From Alphaproteobacteria bacterium (GTDB lineage: Bacteria > Pseudomonadota > Alphaproteobacteria > UBA2966 > CAIVPW01): a stretch of 64,000 nt of DNA. Where the stretch lies: the NCBI GenBank assembly GCA_947481575.1, contig CANKGV010000012.1, positions 1 through 64,000 on the forward strand, given 5' to 3'. The position numbers and the translations under genes were made by a program. The notes beneath the pieces are model-generated. The model was not told the DNA's origin, ran no database searches, and saw nothing but the letters and a program-made list of their open reading frames with translations. Positions within the stretch are counted from its first letter, which is position 1. Each line of letters begins with the position of its first letter. This document shows positions 46,307 through 55,354 of the stretch, piece after piece.

Positions 46307-47800
46307 CTAAGGGGCAATTACCTTCAGCCGCTCGCCGTTGGCCACCGTGTGGTGCGGCGAGACTTGGTTGAGCGCCGCCAGCCACGCCAAGGGGTGGTCT
46401 ACGACGCGCATCTGGGCAGCGACGGCCTCGAGCGGCGTAGCCTCATCCGCCGTGTAGACTCGCAGCCGTAGCGGCTGCCAGTTCTTCGCCTCGTCGGCGG
46501 AAATGCGGCGAAAGGATTGGGGGGTTCCCCAAACCTCCTCGATCATGGCCTCCGACATCGATTCTGGCACGAAGAACTGGAACCGGAACACCGTGTTATC
46601 GGTCACGCGGATTGCGGCCAGGAGAATCGAGCCGCCGCCCTGCTCAGGCTTCATCCGCGCGCGCGCCTTGGCGAATAGGACGCCATCCGAAGCCCCCGAC
46701 CACACCGCCTCGAACTTCAGCTCGGAACCGGTATTGCGCCGCAAATAGTCCGCCATGTCCGTAGGCTGCGGCTTTTGTGTGGTTTGGCCATCGAAGCGCA
46801 TACCCGCGCCGTCTGGCCCTTCGGCCACGATCGTGCGGCCCGACCGTGTGAAGTGAAAACCCGGTGGCAGGTCAAAAGTATAGCGGCCCGTTGTATCCAC
46901 GAACCGCGCCCCCTGCACCATGCCCTCGGCGGGGCGACGGCCAAATATCATCCCATCGATCGCGTTGAGAAACTCGGTGCGCCCGGTAAACCAGGGTTGC
47001 GGCCCAGGAGCCGCGACCGTCAGGTAACCGGCGACCGGTCCGTCGGTCGAATCGCTGCTCCCGCGCTGGTAGCCGATGACAACGCTGCGCGCGACGCGCG
47101 AGGCCGCCGCGACTCGATCGGGGATATCGGGGTGGGTCGTATCCCTGGGTGCGGGTGGCGCCATGCCATACGCTGCCGCGACATTCCCCTCTGCCTCGAT
47201 CGCGTTGAGAAACCGCGCCTGGGCCGTCGGATCGTAACCCGCCGCCGCGATTAGGCGGACACCAACCGCATCCGCCTCGAATTCCTGTTCCGTCGTGAAC
47301 GCGTGCATTGCAGCCGCAGCTTCGCTGCGGCCAGTAGCAGGCCGTTCGGCGGCGAATTGGCTGCGGCGAGCACCGTGCCGCAAGATGACGTGGGAAATCT
47401 CGTGGGCTAGGACCGCGGCAACTTCGGATTCATCGTTCGCCACCGCCAGCAATGCCCGGCTCACGTAGACGTAGCCGCCGGGCAGCGCGAATGCGAATAC
47501 TTCGGAGTTGTCGAGTACGTAGAAGTGAAATTGGTAGGCAACTTCATAGCTGGTGATAGACCGCACCACGCGGTCGCCCACGGCCGTGACGTACGCACCA
47601 ATATTCCCGTCTCTGTATTCGCCGCCAAAGCGAGCCAGCATCGCCGGATGCTGCGCGGCGGCGCCAATCGCCTCCATTTCGGGGGTGGGTTCCTGGCTCG
47701 CAACCAGGGGACGGGCGTCCTCGGCAACAGCCAAGCCGTTAGCCGTCACCAAACCGGTGAACAGCGCGGCGGCCAAAGTCCAGGGGACTAGCCTGCTCAT
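46307..47800 (-). CDS. M48-family metalloprotease (BepA/YggG-like)
   Basis: 497 aa from ATG 47800, overlapping the nuclease-like gene by ATGA. A signal peptide (VPWTLAAALFTGLVTANGLAVAED) is followed by the M48 domain: zinc motif HEISH in VAAVLAHEISHVILRHG and the third ligand in EFEADAVGVRLI. Instead of TPR repeats, the C-terminal half is a beta-rich domain of unknown type, ending with a LysM-like segment (PLEAVAAQMRV... LAALNQVSPHHTVANGERLKVI). Envelope protein quality control is inferred. Confidence 0.88.
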   Translation of the reverse strand: MSRLVPWTLAAALFTGLVTANGLAVAEDARPLVASQEPTPEMEAIGAAAQHPAMLARFGGEYRDGNIGAYVTAVGDRVVRSITSYEVAYQFHFYVLDNSEVFAFALPGGYVYVSRALLAVANDESEVAAVLAHEISHVILRHGARRSQFAAERPATGRSEAAAAMHAFTTEQEFEADAVGVRLIAAAGYDPTAQARFLNAIEAEGNVAAAYGMAPPAPRDTTHPDIPDRVAAASRVARSVVIGYQRGSSDSTDGPVAGYLTVAAPGPQPWFTGRTEFLNAIDGMIFGRRPAEGMVQGARFVDTTGRYTFDLPPGFHFTRSGRTIVAEGPDGAGMRFDGQTTQKPQPTDMADYLRRNTGSELKFEAVWSGASDGVLFAKARARMKPEQGGGSILLAAIRVTDNTVFRFQFFVPESMSEAMIEEVWGTPQSFRRISADEAKNWQPLRLRVYTADEATPLEAVAAQMRVVDHPLAWLAALNQVSPHHTVANGERLKVIAP

Positions 47801-48576
47801 TCGTTGAGCAACTCTATCTGCTCCGGATGGGTCACGTCTATCATCTGTCCGTTGAGCGAGTACAGCCATCCACGCACCCTGACGCTATGCCCAGCTAGGG
47901 CCAAGAGGTCGATCCGTTCCGCACGAAAGACCCGTGCGTCCTGGGCCGATACCGAAACCGTGAAGTCTGTACGCCAGTCGAGGCCGAAGTTGAGATAGAT
48001 GCGCCCGTCGACCGTATCGGTGGCGAGCACCCGAGCCTGCACGATGGCAAAGCCGTTCAAATGCTGAGCGGTCTGCTCGGGTGAGAGTACCGAATACGCG
48101 GGCGACGCCCACAGCCCGACGCGCGCCTCGCGCGCGGTGGCTTCCAGCGCGAGCATTTCGCTCACCAAGGCGCGACTGTCCGGAAGGCTGTGGACCCGCG
48201 CCAGACCACGCGCGAGGATCTCGCCTTGGATCCAGCGCCCCTGGGCATCGTAAAGGTGTGCCTGCAACCATCCGTACCGATCCACCGCAGTTGCACCCAA
48301 CAACAGGTGCACATTCCGTTCCAACACAAGTTGCGCGAGGGCAGACACGGTGTCGCGGGCGTATGGCTGCGCCGGCAGATCCCCCATCGCCATAGCGGGT
48401 GCCTCAATCCCAACTAGGTGGACCGTTCGCCCGTCGGCGAGAACCACCGTGGCGCCATCGATGATCTGGCGCACGACCGCCCACCCGCCATCCGTAAGGG
48501 CAGGGGCTGCCCGCGCGTTGTGCACGGACACACCAAGGACCGCAACGCCGAGCAAGGCAACCAGGAGGGCCCGCAT
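47797..48576 (-). CDS. Thermonuclease-fold protein with degenerate active site
   Basis: 259 aa with a signal peptide (MRALLVALLGVAVLGVSVHNARAA). The SNase fold is recognisable: RQIIDGATVVLADG, VHLVGIEAPAM, DRYGWLQAHLY, and ARGLARVH. Compared with staphylococcal nuclease, Asp21 is Ala (DGAT for DGDT), Arg35 is His, Asp40 is Glu, Glu43 is Ala and Arg87 is Trp. The key catalytic residues therefore appear lost. A second beta domain (about 170-255) resembles an OB-like extension. It is translationally coupled to the M48 gene, so the two proteins may act together in the periplasm. Confidence 0.82.
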   Translation of the reverse strand: MRALLVALLGVAVLGVSVHNARAAPALTDGGWAVVRQIIDGATVVLADGRTVHLVGIEAPAMAMGDLPAQPYARDTVSALAQLVLERNVHLLLGATAVDRYGWLQAHLYDAQGRWIQGEILARGLARVHSLPDSRALVSEMLALEATAREARVGLWASPAYSVLSPEQTAQHLNGFAIVQARVLATDTVDGRIYLNFGLDWRTDFTVSVSAQDARVFRAERIDLLALAGHSVRVRGWLYSLNGQMIDVTHPEQIELLNE

Positions 48577-48657
48577 CGGGAAATCCTAGCATCGCCCCGG
48601 GGAGGTGGGTCATCTCTTACCTGTCAGGCCGACCACATGTAGTCTGGCTCACTCGCG

Positions 48658-48734
48658 GCGCCCGTAGCTCAGCAGGATAGAGCAGCAGATTCCTAATCTG
48701 CAGGCCGTGGGTTCGAATCCCGCCGGGCGCACCA
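48658..48734 (+). tRNA. tRNA-Arg(CCT)
   Basis: Acceptor GCGCCCG pairs with CGGGCGC; discriminator A and CCA are encoded. The anticodon arm is GCAGA-TTCCTAA-TCTGC, anticodon CCT, reading AGG. The T-arm is GGGTTCGAATCCC. Confidence 0.96.
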
Positions 48735-48803
48735 GTTTCCGATGAGAACAGACGTGAACGCTTCAATCGCTAGCGGGCCGTACCGTCAACTCTTGGGCAC
48801 CGC

Positions 48804-49145
48804 GTGACGGAACCTCGACTCAAAACGGAGCTGTGGGTCCAGGCACAAGTCCGCCTATGCGATATCAACGTTCTCCCCATCGCCATACGCCGCCGCGGCG
48901 ACCCGGACGCAGGAGCTGTGCTGTTGCGGTTGCTGCGCGACGGCAATCGTTCGCTATTGTTGAAACGCGCGACCGTTGCCGGCGGCGGGTCCGGGTGGAT
49001 GGCGGTGGGCGGCAGCGCCGCGACCGATAGACAAGCTGCAGAAGCCTATATCGCCCGCGAGATCGCGCGCGATGATGACCTTTGGGTCATTGAGATCGAG
49101 GACCCTAAGCAGCGTTTCCACGTCGACGGCCCTGTCGGCGAGTAG
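48804..49145 (+). CDS. DUF1491 family protein
   Basis: 113 aa from GTG 48804. The family pattern is clear: LKTELWVQAQVRLCDINVLPIAIRRRGDPDAGAVLLRL, then AYIAREIARDDDLWVIEIEDPKQRF. It is a small soluble protein conserved in alphaproteobacteria and of unknown function. No operon partner is evident; a small membrane protein follows. Confidence 0.88.
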   Translation: MTEPRLKTELWVQAQVRLCDINVLPIAIRRRGDPDAGAVLLRLLRDGNRSLLLKRATVAGGGSGWMAVGGSAATDRQAAEAYIAREIARDDDLWVIEIEDPKQRFHVDGPVGE

Positions 49146-49216
49146 TCCGCTGAACCGGCACGGCCAAGGTTAAGTCGGTAAACGACGGATTCAGCACGTA
49201 TGGGAGACGCATAGCC

Positions 49217-49540
49217 ATGAGACGCCTCGATCGCCCTCCGCAGCCTCGCCACTATCTCCAGTCCGTTGTCGTGGTCGCCGTGACGCTGGCGTTGTCTCTT
49301 ACGATGGGGCTGACCGGATATCACTTTTTGAACGGCGAACCGTGGATGGACGCGTTAGTGGACGCAGCAATGATCTTAAGCGGAATGGGCCCAGTGGCGC
49401 CGCTGCAGGGCGATGCAGCGAAGGCGTTTGCCTCGTTTTACGCGCTGTTCAGCGGCCTGGTCTTCATTGGCACGGCGGCGCTACTCGTGGCGCCCTGGGC
49501 GCACTTGCTGCTGCACAAGCTGCACGCCGAAGACTCTTAG
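49217..49540 (+). CDS. Small inner-membrane protein with pore-like layout
   Basis: 107 aa. A basic N-terminus (RRLDRPPQPRH) precedes a first span (SVVVVAVTLALSLTMGL), a short amphipathic region (WMDALVDAAMILSGMGPVAP) and a second span (FYALFSGLVFIGTAALLVAPW). The layout of two spans flanking a re-entrant-like segment recalls potassium channel subunits, but the TxGYG selectivity filter is not there; GMGP sits in its place. I do not recognise an assigned family. Confidence 0.75.
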   Translation: MRRLDRPPQPRHYLQSVVVVAVTLALSLTMGLTGYHFLNGEPWMDALVDAAMILSGMGPVAPLQGDAAKAFASFYALFSGLVFIGTAALLVAPWAHLLLHKLHAEDS

Positions 49541-49550
49541 GCGGACGCAG

Positions 49551-50624
49551 TCAGCGTGGGATCGCCGTCTCAAGGTAGGCAATGCCGACTGGCTTGGGAC
49601 CTACGGCGATGAACTGGGTCACCTCGAATTCCGGCACGTTGACCACTGCGACCGTGTCGCGCCCCGATAGCGGCACAAAGAATCGCGTACCCTCGGGCGC
49701 AAATGTGCCCGTCATCGGAGCGCTGCCATCGGGCAGCGCGACCCGTCCGCGAATCTGCAAAAGGTCGGCATCGACAACAGTCAGATCCGCCGAGCTGCGA
49801 TTCACGATCAGACTGAAGCGCCCGTCCGGCGAGAACTCGTTGGACGCTGGATTCGTGCCCAAGCCATCAACCTGCTCGAATCGCTTTACCTCGAACGGGC
49901 GCATCGGGTTGCTGATATCGAGTACCAATTCACCCCCCGAACCCCGGGCGGTCTCGACAAACAGATAGTCGCCCCGAGGGGAGACAGTAGCCATAATCGG
50001 CTCTAGCGCCCGCGTACCCCCGCGCTCCAGAGGAACCGTTACGACCTTCCGGAGCGGATCTACTTGGAACACACTGACCGTGTCGCCGCCCCGATCCGCC
50101 GTAAAACAGTAGCTGCCATCGGCTAGCATCGTCAGGTCGCTTGGATTCGCACCGGGATAGTGATCAGCGGTCTCAACGATACGACCCGCCGTTGGGCTGT
50201 CGGGATCCGCGTCAATCTTGAGGACTTTGTCGGTGCCCGCCGCCGCGCACAGGACAAATCGACCGTCGGGCGTGAGTTCGGTCTGGTTGAGATTCGATCG
50301 TGTGTCGGCCGCGAAGCCAATCGTCCCGGTGGCGGCGTTAATGCCCACGACGCGGCCCGGGATTCCACCCCAGACTAGGTCCCGCCCAAACGCCCACCGG
50401 CTAGCTGGATGGACGAGCGCTACCGGCGATGGCAGCGTCGCCAGAACCTGCAGCGTCTCCGCGTGAACCAATGTAAGCACGGGCCCCGCGTTGCCGCCAA
50501 GGCAACTCACGGCAAGCACCCGATCTGGTTCGGATATCGCGAACGCCATCCGGAGTGGCGCAAACATTGCGGCGCCAAGGCCGCCCCCGGTCCACTGCAG
50601 CAATTGCCGCCGTGACTTGTGCAT
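49551..50624 (-). CDS. Secreted YncE/YVTN-type beta-propeller
   Basis: 357 aa from ATG 50624 (MHKSRRQLLQWTGG). The N-terminus looks like a Tat signal (SRRQLLQW). The body is a propeller with recurrent units: QTELTPDGRFVLCAAAGTDKVLKID, LTMLADGSYCFTADRGGDTVSVF, NEFSPDGRFSLIVNRSSADLTVVD and GTFAPEGTRFFVPLSGRDTVAVVNV. It is a periplasmic binding or scaffold protein of unknown ligand. It is a relative of, but distinct from, the propeller at 59882. Confidence 0.85.
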   Translation of the reverse strand: MHKSRRQLLQWTGGGLGAAMFAPLRMAFAISEPDRVLAVSCLGGNAGPVLTLVHAETLQVLATLPSPVALVHPASRWAFGRDLVWGGIPGRVVGINAATGTIGFAADTRSNLNQTELTPDGRFVLCAAAGTDKVLKIDADPDSPTAGRIVETADHYPGANPSDLTMLADGSYCFTADRGGDTVSVFQVDPLRKVVTVPLERGGTRALEPIMATVSPRGDYLFVETARGSGGELVLDISNPMRPFEVKRFEQVDGLGTNPASNEFSPDGRFSLIVNRSSADLTVVDADLLQIRGRVALPDGSAPMTGTFAPEGTRFFVPLSGRDTVAVVNVPEFEVTQFIAVGPKPVGIAYLETAIPR

Positions 50625-50705
50625 GTATACAGCCTCGTGTTCGGGGCACGACCACCTCGACTGCACTCGAGCAACAAACGGTGCCACAGGCGCAGACGGC
50701 GCAGC

Positions 50706-51221
50706 CTAGTGAAGTCGAGCGGGTACTACCTCAACCACCGGCTCAGCGGAAACGATGTTCAGGTCCCACTCAGCTTTGGCGACGATTTCGGCCAAGATGT
50801 GGCAGAACGAGTGCAGCAGTTCGTCGGTCAGTGAAATACTGACTTCTTTGCCGCGCGCAGGCGAGAAATGGAGTACCCGCATGCCCTGGGGGTTCATGGA
50901 CAGGCGGGCGCGGGTAGCCAGGATCGGCTGATCGCCAATCGGCCGCTCAACGGACTTGATCTCGTATTCGCGAGAAAAGTCCGTGCGGCTCAAAGCCGAT
51001 TCGCGGTGAAAAGCGGCGACAGACCGCTTGGCGACGGACGAGTGCTGGCGCGCGACGTCGGGATGTGCATCGACTGCCTGGTCCAGCAGACGCCACAGTT
51101 GCCGTACATAGCGCCGGGTGAACCACACTAGGTACTCGGCGTGGTCAGTCGTACTGACACGGAGCAGGACGCGATCCTCCTCGGCGTTATATTCGAACCG
51201 GAACTGATACAGCGTTGACAC
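50706..51221 (-). CDS. Hypothetical protein, 171 aa
   Basis: Soluble protein without signal or span. The N-terminal half has an aromatic helix (YLVWFTRRYVRQLWRLLDQA); the C-terminal half has a beta pattern and EVSISLTDELLHSFCHILAEIVAKAEWDL. I recognise no family. Coding is likely: the frame is well bounded, and it starts 14 bases from a clean region. It lies between two minus-strand genes and could be co-transcribed. Confidence 0.72.
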   Translation of the reverse strand: MSTLYQFRFEYNAEEDRVLLRVSTTDHAEYLVWFTRRYVRQLWRLLDQAVDAHPDVARQHSSVAKRSVAAFHRESALSRTDFSREYEIKSVERPIGDQPILATRARLSMNPQGMRVLHFSPARGKEVSISLTDELLHSFCHILAEIVAKAEWDLNIVSAEPVVEVVPARLH

Positions 51222-51283
51222 AGGCGTTCCTCAAGTACCGGGACGCTATTCCTCCCGGCGCCCCAGTCAAGGGGGCGCAGAGA

Positions 51284-52036
51284 TCACGGCCTCAGGCCGT
51301 ACTCCTGAAATTTTTCACGATAGTTGGGTTCGTCCGGCGCTAGATCGAACGCCGCAGCAAAATCATCGAATGCATCGTCCGCCCGATTCAGGCACTCCGC
51401 AGCGATGCCGCGGTTGAAGAGGGGCGTTACGGGGTCCGCCGGATTGAGGTCTAGTGCGGCGGTGAAGTCCTGGTACGCCTCCTCGCAAAATTGGACTTCG
51501 AGGTACGCTCGGCCCCGATTGTTCAGCGGTATCGGGTTGGTCGGCGCAAGAGCGGCCGCGGCCGTGAAATCATCGATGGCACGCCGCAACTCACCGCCAG
51601 CCATGTAGACCACGCCGCGATTGTCGAGCGCCTCGACAAACTTCGGGTCAAGCTTGATCGCCTGGGTGTAGTCAGCGACCGCGAGATCGAGTTCCTCCTG
51701 CGCAAACAAAGCGATACCACGGCCATTGAACACCCGCGCCGCAAACGCACCCGAAACACCGCGATCGATCGCCTCGGTGTAGTCGACGACGGCCCCGGCA
51801 AAGTCGTTCAGATGCCGCCGTGCTTCCCCGCGATAGGCAAACACCCCCGCCTCGTCGCCCAACTTCAGTGTGTGGGATTCGAGCGCCCGCGTCGCATAGA
51901 ATTGCGCCAAGCTCCAGTTTCCCGTGCTCAAGGCGCTGAAGGCCTTCATGCCGTCTTCCATGCCCTGCGCCACCGCCGGCAACGGACCGGCAAGCCCGAC
52001 CACCAAGGCGATGACGCCAATGCGTACGAAGCCCAT
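51284..52036 (-). CDS. Exported TPR-repeat protein
   Basis: 250 aa from ATG 52036; the track start at 52192 runs into livM. A signal peptide (MGFVRIGVIALVVGLAGPLPAVAQ) is followed by about five TPR units such as AGVVDYTEAIDRG, LDLAVADYTQAIKLDPKFVEALDNRGVVYM, AIDDFTAAAALAPTNPIPLNNRGRAYL and YQDFTAALDLNPADPVTPLFNRGI. It should be a periplasmic protein-interaction scaffold, similar in layout to NlpI. It lies 35 bases after livM and could be transcribed with it. Confidence 0.85.
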   Translation of the reverse strand: MGFVRIGVIALVVGLAGPLPAVAQGMEDGMKAFSALSTGNWSLAQFYATRALESHTLKLGDEAGVFAYRGEARRHLNDFAGAVVDYTEAIDRGVSGAFAARVFNGRGIALFAQEELDLAVADYTQAIKLDPKFVEALDNRGVVYMAGGELRRAIDDFTAAAALAPTNPIPLNNRGRAYLEVQFCEEAYQDFTAALDLNPADPVTPLFNRGIAAECLNRADDAFDDFAAAFDLAPDEPNYREKFQEYGLRP

Positions 52037-52071
52037 CGCCCAACTACAGCACAAGTTGGCCGGCCAAGTCG

Positions 52072-53031
52072 TTAGCGCCGCACGCGCGCGCCCAGCCACA
52101 GCAGAGGCGCGGCCAGCAGGCCGGCGGGCGCTGCTACCGCCACCAGCACAAACACGGATCCCAGGGCGAGCAACCACCAGTCGCCAAGCCAAGCCGCCAG
52201 CAATGCTTCGCCGTGCCGAACGGCGAGCGCGCCCAACAACGCGGCCATCAAGACCGTGCGCCCGCCCAAGGCAACCCAGATCAGCGCCTCTGCCGACAAA
52301 CCAAATCCAATGAGGGTTGGGGACGCGAAGCCGTCGACGGCGACAAACAGTGCTCCGGCGAGTCCGGCAAGCGCACCGCCCGCGGCGAAGGTAGCTACGC
52401 GCCAGGCAAACAGGGAGTACCCGAGATATGCGAGCCGGTTGGGGTTGACGCGGAGCGCGTCCAAAACGAGACCAATGCGTCGCGAGAGAGTCGCGTCGAG
52501 GGTGAAGTAGGCCGCCGCCACCACAACCAGAACTAGGAGGTACGGGGGCGTTGCATCAAAGGCGCTGGTTCCGAGGGGCAAGGGCGGCACCCCCACCAGC
52601 CCGTTGTCCCCCCCGAGACCGTAGTTGCTGCGAATCGACTGTTCGAGCACCACGGCGATCGCCAAGGTCACGATTGCGAAGTACGGCCCGGAAATACTGG
52701 CACCCCAAAACACGAACACGCCCACGATGGCGGCCAGGGCCGCTGCTGACGCTGCGGCAACGATGAGCGCGAGCCATGCGTCTGCGAGACCGGGTCCCAA
52801 TTTGCCCATGGTCAGCAATGCCATGACGTAGCCGCCAGTCCCGAAGAACATGCCCTGGCCAAGGCACAACATGCCGCCGCGCCCCCACACCAATGCGAGC
52901 GAGAGAGCTAGGAGCCCGTACAGCAGGGACCGCGTGAATTGGCCGGTCCAGTAGTCGCCCGCAAGCCACGGGAGAGCCGCCAGCGCGACAAACACCGCGA
53001 GGGAAATCGCCAGGGGAACGCGTGCGATCAT
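52072..53031 (-). CDS. livM: Branched-chain amino acid/urea-type ABC permease (LivM/UrtC)
   Basis: 319 aa with about 9 hydrophobic segments. The family motif GRGGMLCLGQGMFFGTGGYV is visible, with GPYFAIVTLAIAVVLEQ. It forms the transmembrane pore with the LivH-type protein upstream (overlap ATGA). The binding protein of this system resembles AmiC/UrtA, so the substrate may be urea or an amide rather than a branched-chain amino acid. Confidence 0.92.
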   Translation of the reverse strand: MIARVPLAISLAVFVALAALPWLAGDYWTGQFTRSLLYGLLALSLALVWGRGGMLCLGQGMFFGTGGYVMALLTMGKLGPGLADAWLALIVAAASAAALAAIVGVFVFWGASISGPYFAIVTLAIAVVLEQSIRSNYGLGGDNGLVGVPPLPLGTSAFDATPPYLLVLVVVAAAYFTLDATLSRRIGLVLDALRVNPNRLAYLGYSLFAWRVATFAAGGALAGLAGALFVAVDGFASPTLIGFGLSAEALIWVALGGRTVLMAALLGALAVRHGEALLAAWLGDWWLLALGSVFVLVAVAAPAGLLAAPLLWLGARVRR

Positions 53032-53867
53032 TCACGCATCAGGCCCTGCGGCCGCAGACGAATCACAACAACCGCCAGGCCAAACACCACAATCTGCACC
53101 GTTACCGGTGACCACAACGCGCCCAGCAGGCTGGTTGAAGCGCCGACCGCCGAGCCACCCGCCAACACTCCGCCTAGCGCACCCGCCCCGCCAACTAGGA
53201 TGGCGAGGAACGCGGGGACCAAGTACCCCAAGCCCATCTGGGGATCGACACTGACCAGGGGTGCGACTAGCGCACCGGCCAACCCCGCAAGTGCCGCCCC
53301 CGCGGCAAAAGTCGCGCTGTATGTGCGATCGGTGTTGAACCCCAACAGTTCAGCAGTCGCCGGCCTAGCCATCACTGCGCGAGTTGCCAGTCCGCGGTTG
53401 GTGCACCGGAGGAACAGGTAGGTTCCCGCGATTACGACGGCCGCTATCGCCATGACGACGAGCCGATACGCGGGGTAGTTCAGGGCCCCCAGTCCCACCA
53501 TGGCATCGAGCGGCAACGGTACACTGTGCGAACCTGGGCCGAAGAGAAGCACGATGGCCTGCTTCAGAACGAGGGAAAGGCCCCAGGTCGCAAGGATCGT
53601 GTCCAACGGCCGGTCCCTCGTGTGGCGTACCAGTACCCACTCGATCATCCAGCCGAAAAAGCCCACAACAACCGCCGCGGCGATAACACAACCCCAGAAC
53701 GGAACGTGCCACCCCTGCAGCCAGACCACCGTGAAAGCACCCGACATTACGAGTTCGCCGTGGGCCATGTTGATGACCCGCATCATGCCGAACACGACCG
53801 CAAGGCCGAGCGCTACCAAGACCAAGACCAACACTGCGGAGACGGCATCGAGGAGGGTTGCGGCCAT
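53028..53867 (-). CDS. livH: Branched-chain amino acid/urea-type ABC permease (LivH/UrtB)
   Basis: 279 aa, seven to eight hydrophobic segments. Typical sequence: LGLAVVFGMMRVINMAHGELVMSGAF at the N-terminus, RGLATRAVMARPATAELLGFNTD in the middle (the EAA-like loop), and ALAGLAGALVAPLVSVDPQMG. It is the second permease of the transporter. It follows livF by three bases and overlaps livM. Confidence 0.93.
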   Translation of the reverse strand: MAATLLDAVSAVLVLVLVALGLAVVFGMMRVINMAHGELVMSGAFTVVWLQGWHVPFWGCVIAAAVVVGFFGWMIEWVLVRHTRDRPLDTILATWGLSLVLKQAIVLLFGPGSHSVPLPLDAMVGLGALNYPAYRLVVMAIAAVVIAGTYLFLRCTNRGLATRAVMARPATAELLGFNTDRTYSATFAAGAALAGLAGALVAPLVSVDPQMGLGYLVPAFLAILVGGAGALGGVLAGGSAVGASTSLLGALWSPVTVQIVVFGLAVVVIRLRPQGLMRE

Positions 53868-53870
53868 GCG

Positions 53871-54578
53871 CTACAACGCCAGGTGCCGGCGGACCAAGTC
53901 GAAGTCCATACCGATGCTTGCGACCGGAACCGTTTCAGCGATGCCACCATCGGCGAGGAAGCAACAGGTACTGGCCAGGGCTTGAATGAGCTCAAGGTCT
54001 TGCTCCACCAGCAGGACCGTTAGACCGGCCTCGGCGGCAATCTCGCGGAGCCTAGCTGCCAGGACCCGCGTGACCACGGGCGCCAGACCCTCCGACGGTT
54101 CGTCGAGGACCAACAGGCGTGGGGCGCCCATGAGCGTGCGCGCGATTGCGAGCATTTGCTGTTCCCCCCCGGATAGCGATCCAGCTGCTCGATTCCGCAA
54201 TACCTCAAGTGATGGAAACCACCGGTAGGCGGCGACTAGATCGGCCGTCATGTTCTTACCGATGGCGCCGAGCCGCAGATTTTCCTCGACCGATAGGCGT
54301 CCGAAGACCTCCCGGCCTTGCGGTACCAACCCGACCCCGTGACGGGCGAACGTATGCGACGCCCTGTCATTCAACGCAGTCCCGCTGATCCGAACCGTGC
54401 CACGGGTCGGGCTCAGCAGTCCTGCGCAAATTCTGCACAGCGTAGTCTTGCCAGCGCCATTGCGGCCGAGCAACGCAGTGACTGACCCTGCAGCGAGTGT
54501 GAGGTTTAGGCCGTTCAGCACCACGCCACCGCCGTACCCAGCGGTGATGTCCACTAGTTCAAGGGCCGGCGCGGTCAT
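53871..54578 (-). CDS. livF: ABC transporter ATPase (LivF/UrtE)
   Basis: 235 aa. Walker A is GRNGAGKTTL, the ABC signature LSGGEQQ, and Walker B LLVLDEPSEGLAP, the last two characteristic of LivF. It starts ATG 54578, overlapping livG by four bases (ATGA). Together with LivG it powers the permease pair. Confidence 0.95.
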   Translation of the reverse strand: MTAPALELVDITAGYGGGVVLNGLNLTLAAGSVTALLGRNGAGKTTLCRICAGLLSPTRGTVRISGTALNDRASHTFARHGVGLVPQGREVFGRLSVEENLRLGAIGKNMTADLVAAYRWFPSLEVLRNRAAGSLSGGEQQMLAIARTLMGAPRLLVLDEPSEGLAPVVTRVLAARLREIAAEAGLTVLLVEQDLELIQALASTCCFLADGGIAETVPVASIGMDFDLVRRHLAL

Positions 54579-55267
54579 TCGGCGCCGAAGTAGATCTTCT
54601 GCACGTGAGGATCGGAACGAATCTCTGCCATCGTGCCGGTACGAACAACGCGCCCTCGCGCCATCACGGTCACCGGGCAGGAGAGCTTCTCCAGAAAGCC
54701 GACGTCGTGCTCGATCACCCAGACTGCCAGGTTGCCGTCAGCAGCAACTGTCCGAATAAGGTCGACGGTCGCGGCGGTCTCCGCAGCGGTCATGCCCGCC
54801 GTCGGCTCGTCCAACAGTAGGAGGGCCGGCCGGCGGGCCAGGACCATAGCCAGTTCGAGCCATTGGCGTTGCCCATGGCTGAGCATACCGGCAACCGAGT
54901 GGCGCAGCCGAGCAAGTCCGGTACGCGCCAATTCGCGATCAGCGTCCGCACTCGAATGCGCTGCTACCGAAAGATTCTGTTCGACCGTCAATTCGTCGAA
55001 CACCGACGCAACTTGGAATTTGCAGGCAACTCCGAGGCGCGCAATGCGGTGCGGCGGTTGACCGCCGATCTCGATGCCGCGCAAAGAAATCGAGCCACTG
55101 GTTGGTGCGATGGCGCCGGTGACGAGGTTGAACAGGGTGGACTTGCCGCAGCCGTTCGGACCCACAAGCGCATGCAGCGCGCCAGCGTCGAGGGTCATTG
55201 ATACGCCGTCCACAGCCCTCACACCGCCAAAGTCACGGTGAACGTCGCGCAGTTCGAGCAGTGCCAT
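54575..55267 (-). CDS. livG: ABC transporter ATPase (LivG/UrtD)
   Basis: 230 aa from ATG 55267 (MALLELRDVHRDFGG); the track start adds 17 codons that overlap the divergent promoter. Walker A is GPNGCGKSTL, the signature is LSHGQRQWLELAMVLA, Walker B is LLLLDEPTAGM. LSHGQRQWLE is typical of UrtD, so urea or amide transport is slightly favoured over amino acids. Confidence 0.93.
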   Translation of the reverse strand: MALLELRDVHRDFGGVRAVDGVSMTLDAGALHALVGPNGCGKSTLFNLVTGAIAPTSGSISLRGIEIGGQPPHRIARLGVACKFQVASVFDELTVEQNLSVAAHSSADADRELARTGLARLRHSVAGMLSHGQRQWLELAMVLARRPALLLLDEPTAGMTAAETAATVDLIRTVAADGNLAVWVIEHDVGFLEKLSCPVTVMARGRVVRTGTMAEIRSDPHVQKIYFGAE

Positions 55268-55279
55268 GGGTTCGCCTGG

Positions 55280-55304
55280 ACGGTAGATCACCGTACGGTA
55301 TATT
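55280..55304. promoter_or_regulatory. Divergent promoter with short inverted repeat
   Basis: ACGGT-AGATC-ACCGT at 55280-55294 is a small palindrome in the 87-base gap between livG and the binding-protein gene. TATATT at 55299 could be a -10 box with a weak TGGACG -35 sixteen bases upstream, reading rightwards. An operator for a local regulator is possible. Confidence 0.35.
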
Positions 55305-55354
55305 CCGACCGGACACAAAAGCGCGCAGGCAGCGGCGCTGAATCAGAGGTGAGC

